NCBI GenBank assembly: GCA_027924585.1
Contig: BSBM01000050.1
Coordinates: forward strand, 3,472,001 to 3,536,000
Source of the DNA: Larix kaempferi
Taxonomy: Eukaryota; Streptophyta; Pinopsida; Pinales; Pinaceae
Direction: 5' to 3'
Length of the DNA: 64,000 nt
The notes under the pieces are model-generated. The model searched no databases. It saw only the letters and a program-made list of their open reading frames with translations, and had not been told where the DNA came from. The position numbers and the translations under genes were made by a program. How positions within the stretch are numbered: position 1 is the first letter of the stretch; each line of letters opens with the position of its first letter. Shown in pieces: positions 35,931-45,790 of this stretch.

Positions 35931-37460
35931 GGATTGAGGCCAAGTTGATTGCGGATAGAAATCCATTGCGTTTGTGTGTAAAACTAAAAGAATTGTTTGA
36001 AAAACAAATCTATCAGGTGTCTCCCATCGCCTCTGAAGCGCACCAAGGAGACTGGGGACGTGACATTGGGATGTCCTTGTATCTCTAAGTCATCTTTCTT
36101 GGGTTTTGCACTTCGTTTCCTTTGCATCTTTGGGTATTTGTTGGTTATTGGAGTATATTGATTCTTTTTTTCCATTTTTGTTCAAAGAGAAGCTTTATTT
36201 TTTGTCTCTCTTTTGCTAGATTTACAAGCTTGAAAAACATAAATATTCTCCTTACCTTAGTTTGGTCATCTGACAGTCTTGGACTTACATTCATAAGAAG
36301 AAGAAAATATTGTTTCATGTTCTTGTGCATTTGAGTTACAAAAACATATTGAATGTTTTCTTTGCATTCCATTCGATTGGAAACATTTACAGAATCTTTC
36401 TTTCCCATAACTTAGATGTGTCTTTTTCAAATGTAAAAATATAGGAAAAAATTAGAATTTTTGCATTTGTTATTGATAAAAATATCTCTTTTTTCATTTT
36501 AGGATAGTTTGGGTAAGGTTTTATATGATTGGTTATCATTACTTGAAAACATAAACTTGCATTTGCATAGGGTTGTATATTTGGGAATGAAAATAACTCT
36601 TCCTTACTTAGCTAGAAGTTCATTGAAGGAAAAAGACTTGCATAATTCATCCAAATTTGCATTCTTTGAGTCAATCCTACACACCACCGAGTTGCACTTC
36701 CGCTCCCCTTGAGTAAAACAACAATCTCTAAAATTAAATACCCTAATTAAACACACATTAACCTCATTTGAGGAAATAAAAGGGCAGTGTAGTTAGGTAG
36801 TGCATCGGGGATAAGAATCCAAATAATTTCCCCTTGTTGTTTTACATTTGAAACATAGTCGTTTCCTCTTAGGGTGCTAAAATCATCTAGTATTTTTTGA
36901 CACGGTTATAATCCAATTTGTTGGGGGGCCTCCCGTTCCATGGGGGTAAGCAGTGAGGACTAGTTCCGAGTGGACTTTGTGGAATACCGCACTCCACTTA
37001 GTGCCTAAGGACATCAATCCATTGTCTTCCTAGTATTTTCTATCCTCCATACTGGTTGTACAAGGTCCAAAAGGAAGAAGCTCCAGAAACCCTTCCCAGA
37101 CGTGTCATGAATGAGGTATCCTAGTGACCATTCTTCTAGGGATCTTTTACCCGAGATCTCTTTCGGTAGAGGGATATCCATTCACCTATATTGGTCTCTC
37201 ATTTCGTATTGTATGGCTTGTATTTCATCACCTTGCAGAGGATACGGTCTGTTGAGGTCTCTGAATCTTAGATAAGAGGTTGCTTGCTCTTTTACCTTGT
37301 AGAGGGTATTTTGTGCTTTAGTGTTGCTTGTTGAATTTCTGGCCTCTTTGTTATCACTCGTTTGCTATGGCATCGGTTACAGTAAAGTTTTTTTAGCTTG
37401 ACTTTTGGCCTGTGTGCGTCTTTTCCTTCTATCTCCCCTTTTTCTTCTAGTTTAGATATG
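35931..37460 (+). other. leader of Tat-like element, no gene recognised
   Basis: AT-rich sequence with ttgcattt-type words as in the other leader (17290-18010). At 36900-37090 there is a less AT-rich block (ttggggggcctcccgttcc). No coding motif was found before the gag remnants that start near 37450. Confidence 0.4.
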
Positions 37461-38487
37461 GAGACCTTTTCTGGGACTACTAATCAAGAGACCCCTTTTC
37501 AAGGGTTCCTTTTGTTTTTCCTCCATTTGGAGATATTGGTCCTCCCTTTATTGCTACTTTGAATCTTCCTAAATTGTCAATAGGATTACCAGTATGGTTA
37601 TTATCCAATTTGGTGATCCCGAATGCACCTAATGCTTCAAATGTTAACTCTCCATCATGAGAGCATCAATCCCAAATTGATCCTTCACCTTCTTCGTAAG
37701 ATGTATCCTCTTCCGTTTCTTCTTCCTCTCTTGATAAAATCAGTGGTTCTAGTAATCGGGAGGATAAGAAGAAGAAAAGGAAGGTTAAGAAGAATAAGAA
37801 TAAGAAAGAGATCAAGCATCAACTGGATACCCCTAACGATGCTCTTTCTAGTCAAACACCTTGAAAACCCAAGTTCCCTTGCAGGATTTGCTGGGGGGAT
37901 CAACTTCTTAGGGATTGTCCTAGTCTTTCCAAAGTATTAGAAGAGTGGTCTAAAGCATCAAAACAACCTATCTCAGCAGCCTATGTTCATCATACGGATG
38001 ATACTCCATTGACTAGTGACTTAATGGTTAAGGGTCGGAAAGGTAAAGTCAATAATCCTTGTTTTTTATGCAAGGACATGCACCTTACTTACCTTTTTCC
38101 TCGCATGGATGAAGCTTCACAATTGTTGGAAGATATTAATGCATCCCAGAATCACCTTCCAACTGGATATTGTAAGTTTTCCCTTGACCTCTCATTGGTT
38201 GACAAAGTAGTCAATCCTGCTCCATCCTTGGTCGATCCCACTCTTTCCTCAAAAAGTGGAGAACAAGTAGTTCATCTCGCTTTTCCTTTGAAGAGTGAAG
38301 TTGAATTAGTCGAGTCAAAATCATCTCCACTTGATCCCTCTATTTCATTGGAGAATGTTGAGACTAAAGTAGTCATCATGACACAATCTTCGTCTCATCT
38401 TGCTCTTCAAGTTGAGAGTGAACTGAAAAGCAATGATGTTTTCTTAGTCAATTCAAATTGTTCTGGACAAATGGAAATCCTAATCTA
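37461..38487 (+). pseudogene. gag C-terminal part with two zinc-knuckle-like motifs (Tat-like)
   Basis: Broken frames give a Pro/Phe-rich part, a Lys/Arg-rich basic stretch (37755-37830), then KFPCRICWGDQLLRDCPSLS (37869-37930) and NPCFLCKDMHLTYLFPRMDE (38055-38112). Both are cysteine motifs derived from CX2C...H/C knuckles that bind nucleic acid. A long Ser/Val/Leu-rich linker follows to the stop at 38486. The capsid domain is not visible upstream. In the related copy at 19777-20967 the capsid is kept but the knuckles are broken. Confidence 0.7.
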
Positions 38488-39027
38488 AGAGAATCTCGTC
38501 TTCCTTCAAGTGTTACTTTCCAGATATCTGTAGAAGTTACCGGTAGGAATGTACTTCGCACTATTGTTGATGAAGGAGATTATGTTAGTATTTTATCCTC
38601 GACCGCTTGGAAAGCTATAGGATCTCCTCAACTTGTGCCAGCCACTGATCAGATATTGGATTTTATTAGAATACCTACTAGACCTTTAGGGATCCTTCCT
38701 CAGTTACCTATTACATTAGGAGGGAAAATTGTCTACATTGATATTATGGGATTCCAAGGTCCCTTAGATTTTAATTTGATTCTTGGGAGAGATTATGTCT
38801 ATTTCATGAAAGTTGTAGTGTCCACACTCTTTCGAGTGATGTATTTTCCTCATCATGGAAACATACTAACCATTGATCAAATTTCCTTTGTTACAACTAA
38901 TTATTGTATGGATGCCAGCCATAAGACTTCCCTTAATGTTCTGCATGTCTTAGTGGTTCCTTCCCCATCGTCAACCCTGTCTCTCAACTCTGGACATCAC
39001 GCTGAATTTGAGTCGTTAGTGAACTGA
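38458..39027 (+). pseudogene. aspartic protease of Tat-like element
   Basis: The frame is open for 189 codons: VEVTGRNVLRTIVDEGDYVS (active-site segment, D-E-G at 38568-38576), then AIGSPQLVPATDQIL, LPITLGGKIVYIDIMGFQGP and LDFNLILGRDYVYFM, ending FPHHGNILTIDQISF. The order matches the protease at 21503-22260. It overlaps the gag frame end by about 30 bp in a shifted frame. Two independent copies with D-E-G suggest that this variant belongs to the family and is not a chance mutation. Confidence 0.75.
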
Positions 39028-39189
39028 TAAATTCTTCCCATCATGGAAGAAGCTTATAGGGACATGTTTCCAGCCTTTGGACATCATGCTAGGTTTAAGA
39101 CCACTAGATTCTTATGATGAGGGAAAACTACCAACCTCTGGACATCATGTTGGTTAGGAACCAACTTCAAGCATAGTTATTTTTTGTTT

Positions 39190-39430
39190 CAAGCTTGTGT
39201 AAAAATGAAACAGGCCCCTACAAGCATAGTTTACTTTCAGCTTCAAGCTTGTGTAAAAATTAAACTTATCATGAGCATAGTTCCCTTTATGTGTCAAGCT
39301 CGTTAAAAACTGAAACAGGTCACTACGAGCATAGTTCCCTTTCTATGCTAAGCTCATTAAAAAATGAAAGAAGTCACCACATGCATAGTTCCCTTTCTGT
39401 GTCAAGCTCGTTAAAAAATCAAACAGATTC
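39190..39430 (+). repeat. tandem repeat, about 53 bp x 5, in coding linker
   Basis: caagct(t/c) words recur at 39190, 39244, 39295, 39349 and 39403. From 39291 the frame stays open and reads as an 18-residue repeat of the type SSLSxSSSLKNExxHHxH. It lies between protease and RT, where Tat-like elements carry variable linkers. Confidence 0.75.
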
Positions 39431-41624
39431 TTCTCCCTTTGAGTCAATTCTCCCAACATATTTAGGACTTGAACCTTCATTTCATCTTTCTGTGTCACTT
39501 GATCCTCATTCTTCCAATCCCTCTAGTGAATCTTTTCCTATTAGTATCCAGGAATTTAATTGGGCAAAGAAGAGGAGTAGGAAGACGAAACGAAGCTTGG
39601 GGGGCATGTCTCCAACCTCTGGACATCATACTGGAGTTAAGCCATTAGCTTTCGCCGATAATGTTGGGGGGGAATTTTCCAACCTATGGACATCATGTTG
39701 GGAAATAACCCATCAATGGGCCTCATTCTGAGCATACTTTAGTTTCAACTTCAAGCTCGCTAAAAAATGAAACCATCATCCCAAGCATAGTTCATTTTTT
39801 GTTGCAAGCTTGTTAAAAAATGAAGAAGATACTTTGAGCATTCTTCAAAACTTTCTTTGAGCTCGTTAAAAATAGGAAGAGGTGTCGAGCTTACTTTTCA
39901 CTTTTTCGTGCTCTGGTTAAAAATATGAAAAGTGGTTTGAGCTTACTTTTTCCTTTTTTTCGTGCTCTGGATTTAAACATGAAAATATTTTGAGTGATTT
40001 TGATACCATTGTCGTGCTCGTTAAAAATTGAGTAAAAAGGTGTGTCTAACGAGTATAGGCTTATCTCTTTATCCAGCCTCGCTAGAATATTTACAGAAAA
40101 TGAATTGTGTCGAGTTTAATTTTTAACTTTTTCATACTCGGTTATCAACCATGACAAAGTTGTATTTTGAGTAATGGTTTATCCATTTTTCAACCTCGTA
40201 AGACTAGTTATATGTAAAAAGGAACTCCTGGAGTTTTCTTTAAGTTCTTTTTAGACTCCCAAAACATGAAAAGATCGTTGAGCGAACTTGCTTCCTTTCA
40301 TGCTCGTAAAATGATTTGAAAGGGAATCTATTCAGTTTTAGTTTACCCCTTTTTTAGGATGAGTAGTATTAATTACAAAAAAGGAATGCCTTAGACGACC
40401 ATCGACTGAGAGAGTTCTCCTTCACATTGTTTTACCCTCTTTCGGTCTTAGGAGATTAAATTTAAGAAGAAGGCCTTTTTGAAGTCTGCTTTAGATTATT
40501 TCAGACTCTCTAAATATGAAAAATCATTGAATTTTCTTTCCTTGGACTCGTAAAATTAAACATCGAAGGACCCTTTTGGGACCGAACCCCTCCTTTCTCA
40601 GGTTCGTAAAACATGTGATATTGGACTCGTCCGAAGGATGAGCTATACCGAGCATCTGTTATCCTCCTCAAACTCGTTAAAAAACAAAGAGGTACTCATC
40701 AAGCATGATGGGGGTTGGGGAGAAATAAGCTAAGTTTGTTTTAGAAAGCTTTATGGCAGCTTGTGTCGCCCTTGAACATGGCACATGTTTTTGTTCTATC
40801 ATACAGCTGGGTAATCTACTTGTCTCTGAGTCATGCCAATTCCATGAGTCATCTCGCTCCTTCAAGTCACCTGAAGAATGCCTCAGGCATCATTGCATCA
40901 TGTCTTGGTCTCTACTCGTTGAGTCAATGCTAACAAGTGATTGTTCTCCTGCCATTCATGTTCAATGGAAGTTTACCTGAGTCAGCCTCTGCAATATTGT
41001 CAACCCTTACATCCTTGTGTCAGCCCATACTCATTTGATTCATTACTTCACATCACTTTCCTATGTCAGTTTCGTGTCGATGATGTGGGATTCATCATGG
41101 CCCTCCTTCGAGAAGTCTATTCCTGTCGACTTCAATACATCATCTAGGACTTAGAATTAGAAACCAACCTTAGTACCTTGGTATCTGAATGCCTCAATGG
41201 CAGGTTTCCTCGTATTCGACAGTAGGTTCTCATCATTGACCTCTGATCGAATGATTCCACAAGTGTTCGACGTCAAAAACTCTATTCACATTTGTTGGAA
41301 TGTACTAGTGATACCTTGGGGATCATATCATTGGTGATCATCCTCGCACTTGTTAACGATTTACATTATTGACCTATAATCAAGTGGTTTATACCATGTT
41401 TGACTTCAACATCTTGTAATCATATGGTTATATTTGTATCGATTTGGGATCGAGTAGAAGACCTTGGATGGTTCTAAAGTCTATTTAGCACATTCAGGTT
41501 GCGATGGTGATTTTTTTAGTAGGTTCTCACATGGAAATTATGTTGGTGACCTCATTGATATACTATCACAAAGATCCACTCTTGTATTGGTCATGCCAAT
41601 AAGGAATTACCAAGCCCAAAATTT
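39431..41624 (+). other. long linker of Tat-like element, decayed
   Basis: After the 53-bp repeat, looser versions of the same words (agctcgttaaaaaatgaa, gtgctctggttaaaaat) continue to about 40700. A frame from 39291 runs to 39731 and contains a basic stretch (KKRSRKTKRS). From 40740 to 41600 sequence resembles no domain that I know. The RT domain starts only at about 42700. Confidence 0.45.
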
Positions 41625-42110
41625 ATCCTAAATAAGAAAAAGGTAGAGAGAGATGAGCAAAAAGGAGAGAGAAAAAATGAATATTATAGTATTTTTGCGA
41701 TAACTTTTGATCCCAAACTTGGATTTGGGTGCACGTGATACCGTTGGAAAGCTCTCGCCGAGGGATACAACTTTCATGTTTTGAGATTTCCGAGATTCCT
41801 CACGGTTTGGATGGGGAGGGAATTTTTGTAAATAAGGGCATAAAACATCTTTCAAAAGATGCTTTTCGAAAAGCATCTTTTGAAAGATGCTTTATGCCTA
41901 GATTTACAGAAATTCCCACCCTAGCCAAACCATGAGGAATATTGAGAAGCTCAAAACACAAAATTTGTATCCCTCGACGAGAGATTTCTAATGGTACCAA
42001 GTGCACCCAAATCCGATTTCGGGATCAAAAGTTATCGCAAAACTACTATAATATTCTCTTTTTCTCTCTCTCCTTTTCTTATCTCTCTCTACCTTTTTGT
42101 TATTTAGGAT
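41625..42110. repeat. large near-perfect palindrome, 486 bp, centre 41867/41868
   Basis: The left arm (atcctaaataagaaaaagg... ) reads as the reverse complement of the right arm (...cctttttgttatttaggat) over about 243 bp, with roughly 85-88% identity by eye and no loop. The centre is ttttcgaaaa, flanked by perfectly paired gcatcttt/aaagatgc words. In consequence the two strands encode nearly the same 68-residue string (41729-41935 plus, 41800-42006 minus). No target duplication was found at the ends. It could be a fold-back element or an inverted duplication of LTR sequence. Confidence 0.9.
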
Positions 42111-42720
42111 ACATGATAGAAGAGGGTAGAATGTTATACGATAAGAATTGGGATTTGTCTACAACTAAGGTAGATTATCAAGACAATATTTCAAATGAAA
42201 CAAACCATGTTGGTCTACATTCCATTCTGGAAACGAATGATCAATATTCTATGCCCATTTTGGTTATTAGTTCTTTGTCATGTCACAACCACTTAGACAC
42301 TATTTTTCCATCTGACGATGCAATTCTTGAGGCAGTTTCAATAGGGGATAGGACCTGGAAATATATGCATCAATGTGCATCATTCCTTCCTACTAAAAGT
42401 GACTTAAGAATAGAAATGGACAGAACCATTAAACCAGGTACTATGGAGTGGTATGGGATCCCTCTCGCACCTTCACAATTTTACTCTAAGGGGAACGTGA
42501 GAAATATTTCTCAAAGCATTCCCATAAAGATCTCCAAGACCCCAGGAATCGTTGAAATTATCTTTTACGGTTTTGATTTTTCACCTGATGAAATTGAAAC
42601 ATACACAATAGTGTTTAAAGAGCATATAGATGTTTTCTCCTGATTTTACAAGGAAATGTCAGGAATTGACCCATCAATTCTTGAACATGAGATCAAGACA
42701 TATCCTAATGCAAAAATTGT
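42111..42720 (+). pseudogene. region upstream of RT in Tat-like element
   Basis: A frame open from the palindrome to 42641 reads LYDKNWDLSTTKVDYQDN, later MDRTIKPGTMEWYGIPLAP and DFSPDEIETYTIVFKEHIDV, ending in a stop at 42641-42643. A segment ending YxxVFKEHIDVFxW precedes RT in many plant Ty3 elements, so this is the natural continuation into RT. Confidence 0.6.
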
Positions 42721-43420
42721 TTGGAAGAAGTTGAGACCGGTTAACCCAAGAAAGGATACTATTGTCACAATAGAAGTTAAGAAGTTGCTCTGAGAAAATT
42801 TCATCTATACTATCCCCTTGACTGAATGGGTATCCAATCTAGTACCCATTGATAAGAAACAAGGTAACATTAATGTTTGTACTGATTTTCAGGACCTTAA
42901 TTTAGCCTACCCTAAGGATAAATATCCTACCTCGTTCATCGGTCATATTATTTATGAATGCATGGGTAATGAGATCTTCTCATTCATGGTTGGCTTCTTT
43001 GGATACAATCAAATTAAGATCTAACTTGAAGATCAACACAAAACTGCTTTTATATGTCCTTAGGGGAATTTCACTTATAGGAAGATGCCTTTTGGCTTCA
43101 AAAATGCTGAAGCTACCTTTCAACGGGACATGTATTATTCTTTCATGATATCAAGAACATTGTAGAGGCCTATTTATATTATTTGACCACTAAGTCAGGG
43201 AAGAGAGTGGATCACCCCAAACACTTGCAAGTAGTCTTTGATAAGTGTCATTTTTATAGGATTCAACTGAATCCCCACAAATGTATCTTCTGTGTGGAGT
43301 CGGGTCAATTGTTAGGTTTCATTGTGTCCAAAGATGGTATAATGGTAGATCCATTTAAGGTAGAGGCAACAGTACAGTTGCATCCCCCGCAAAACTTGAA
43401 TCAACTGTATAACCTTTAGG
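42721..43420 (+). pseudogene. reverse transcriptase of Tat-like element, catalytic Asp pair lost
   Basis: RT blocks lie in order: TEWVSNLVPIDKKQGNINVC (from 42821), then DFQDLNLAYPKDKYPTSFI, EIFSFMVGFFGYNQIKI, a stop at 43021, EDQHKTAFICP, RKMPFGFKNAEATFQRDM and, after a frame change, the active-site strand at 43171-43182. There tat tta tat tat gives YLYY instead of YLDD. The end reads FYRIQLNPHKCIFCVESGQL then LGFIVSKDGIMVDPFKVEA. RT copies element RNA to DNA; this copy is dead through stops, a frameshift and the missing catalytic aspartates. Confidence 0.85.
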
Positions 43421-44050
43421 GAAAAACAAATTTTTTGTGTAGATTCATTTCTAATTACGCTAATATCACTAAGGGTTTCATGTTCTTTCTCAATAAAGGG
43501 GTCATATTCATATGGGATGATAACGCTCATATATCTTTTGATGCATTAAAATATGCTTTAGTATCTTCCACGTTGTTCAGTCCCCCTGATTTCAATAGAG
43601 ATTTCCTTTTATACATAGTAGAATCTGAATAAACTGTAGGTTAGGTTCTGGTTGAGGAATATGATTCCTACCAGGAACATGTCATTTACTACTTAAGCAA
43701 GAGTCTTGCTAGTTCCGAGATTAGGTACTCGCATGTTGAGAAATTGACTTTAGTTGTTGTGCATGCGGTGCAAAGACTTTGTCATTACATTCTCCTTAGA
43801 GGAATGACTGCCATAGCTGATGTAAATTCATTTCAACACATTTTGTCTCACTGGATAATTTTGGGAAAATATAACAAATGGATAGTCATCCTACAGGAGT
43901 TTGACTTAGGGTTTGCTTCTTCTAAATCGTAGAAGTCTTTAGCCTTTGCCAAGCTTATGCCTAATTTACCCCGAAAAGATGAAGGAATGGTCGAAAACAT
44001 GTCACTATCGGATGAACATATTTTCCTCATCAATTTGGAATCCCTCATAT
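43421..44050 (+). pseudogene. RNase H region of Tat-like element
   Basis: After stops at 43417 and 43433 the sequence continues with the connection segment (FISNYANITKGFMFFLNKGV, then FIWDDNAHISFDALKYALVS) and RNase H (PPDFNRDFLLYIVESE, YLSKSL near 43690, SHVEKLTLVVVHAVQRLCHY, then KYNKWIVILQEFDLGF near 43870-43910). Integrase is missing: recognisable similarity stops near 44050. Confidence 0.8.
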
Positions 44051-44823
44051 AGTGATATCTTAGTTACTTGATAACCCAAAGGGTCCCACCTCAGTCCACC
44101 CGAGAACAAAAGTGTACACTACATCATTAGTCGAGACATTATGTTATCATTGGTGTTCCTTTTCTGCAAGCATTAAGAAAAAATGTGATATTTTGCCTAT
44201 ATCGATAAAGGTAGCATTATTCTTCCGTTTACCTATTTATGTATCCATCATAGTTAGGTCAATCAATAGTTAAGCAGAAGAATTTAATCCACAAATTATT
44301 AATCAATTTAGTCCAATTGGACATGGGAGTGTCTTAAAAAAACAAAACAAGAAAAGAATTTTAAAAGAGTAATGAAATATAAATAAATAAATGTAACAAA
44401 CATAACCGTACAAAGAAACTAAAAGGCTCCTTAATGAAAATAAACAAAACAAAAAAGAAAAAGAAAATAATGTCATATAGACAAACTTTCAAAAGAAAAG
44501 AAAATGCATGAATTAAATTTCTTTTAGATTTTTTTTTTCAAAATTTTATTAAAGTACAAAGAAAATAAAAATGTGAATCCATTCAAAGTGGGTGGAATTT
44601 CAATTAAAGAAATGCATCCTCACTCTTACGTTACATGAGAGATTATTTGTGTGAAAAATGAACAATTAACTTTCCAACTAACAAAGCTATCTGGGATGTA
44701 AAAAAAGCAACCTTTTAATATCCATAAAACTTATCGCCATCACGCATAACCTACCAACCAACAACATTTGTATTGCATTCCATGTTAAAATCAAAATATG
44801 GATTCATGTTTGGAGTTGGAATC
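44051..44823. other. AT-rich non-coding spacer
   Basis: No gene was recognised. A-rich tracts occur at 44330-44480. The minus-strand acidic frame starts to the right. Confidence 0.5.
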
Positions 44824-45523
44824 TCAACAGAGAATGAAGAAAAAGATTCTACCAACATAATGCTTCAATCTAAGAATGACAAAAATCAAATCTAAACTTT
44901 CGCTTGATTGATCCACATGACCCTCATTGCTAGATTTGGTAATCTCTTCCTTGAAATATAAATCATCATATGTGAAAGAATAATAATTTGATTGGATTAA
45001 AGGGTTTGAAATTGTTTGATGATGTTTTATGTCATATTCCTCATCGAAATATGTTGAATAGATACAAGATTCATGATGAAAGAAAGTCTTAGTAACTTCA
45101 AGAACATTGGATTGATAATTAAAAGATAAAAATTCATGACCTACAGATGGATATTCATCAAATATTGGACCTACATCATTAATGATGTGTTGATCATGAA
45201 GAGAAAGATTATGAATTGGTTCAAGAAAAGTAGTTAAGTTATCATCATCATTTATATCATTATTATCACATAAAGAAAAACATTTTGGTTGACATTTAGA
45301 TGAAAATATGTCTTCTACCATATTATCAACAAAGAAATCAAGAGAAGACTCAACCTCTTCTTGATCTTGAAAAATTTCCTCTTTTGGATAATTATCAAAG
45401 ATTGGGTCATTCATATCATTACCTTGATTAGAGACTGGATTTACTTCCTCAAAATGCTCAATTTCAAATGAATATTCAATATGAAAAACACGATGAGATG
45501 ATGTGTTAGGTTTCAAGCCATAA
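44824..45523 (-). pseudogene. acidic retroelement-like frame, C-terminal part (split by CACTA element)
   Basis: A 230-codon minus-strand frame is open up to the CACTA border at 45524. The product is very acidic with repeated (P/G)IFDxYP motifs (DPIFDNYPKEE, VGPIFDEYPSVG) and no catalytic motif. Similar acidic, PIFDEY-like segments occur in polyproteins of some plant LTR elements (family impression, not verified). Removing the CACTA element and one TAA copy joins it in frame with 55236-55364, so the ATG at 45514-45516 is not the true start. Confidence 0.6.
45521..45523. repeat. CACTA left target-site duplication TAA
   Basis: TAA lies directly before CACTA at 45524 and is matched by TAA at 55236-55238. 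A 3-bp duplication is typical of the CACTA (En/Spm) superfamily. Confidence 0.85.
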
Positions 45524-45790
45524 CACTAGTACAAAATAAGAGATAAGTGACCAAGCGGCCAAACAAATTGGCCACCATAGCTTTTTCATGGGATATATGA
45601 CCAAAATTGAGAAATTTCAAGTGAACTGACTAAAAATGACCAAGATAAATGAGCAATTTGGTCACAGGATAAGAACTAAACTAAAAATGACCAAGATAAA
45701 TGACCAATTTGGTCACGAGATAAGAACTAAACTAAAAATGACTACATAACAATTGGTCATTTATGTGGTCATTTTTAGTTGTGTCATTCC
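45524..45790. repeat. CACTA left terminal and subterminal repeats
   Basis: After the terminal CACTA, the words gtgacca, atgacca, ttggtcac and tggtcatt recur at least eight times. A ~50-bp piece (ggtcacaggataagaactaa...) is also tandemly doubled at about 45660-45750. Confidence 0.85.

Noticed and set aside
41729-42006. Two near-identical 68-residue proteins on opposite strands
   Set aside because: This is a necessary result of the palindrome and not evidence for two genes.
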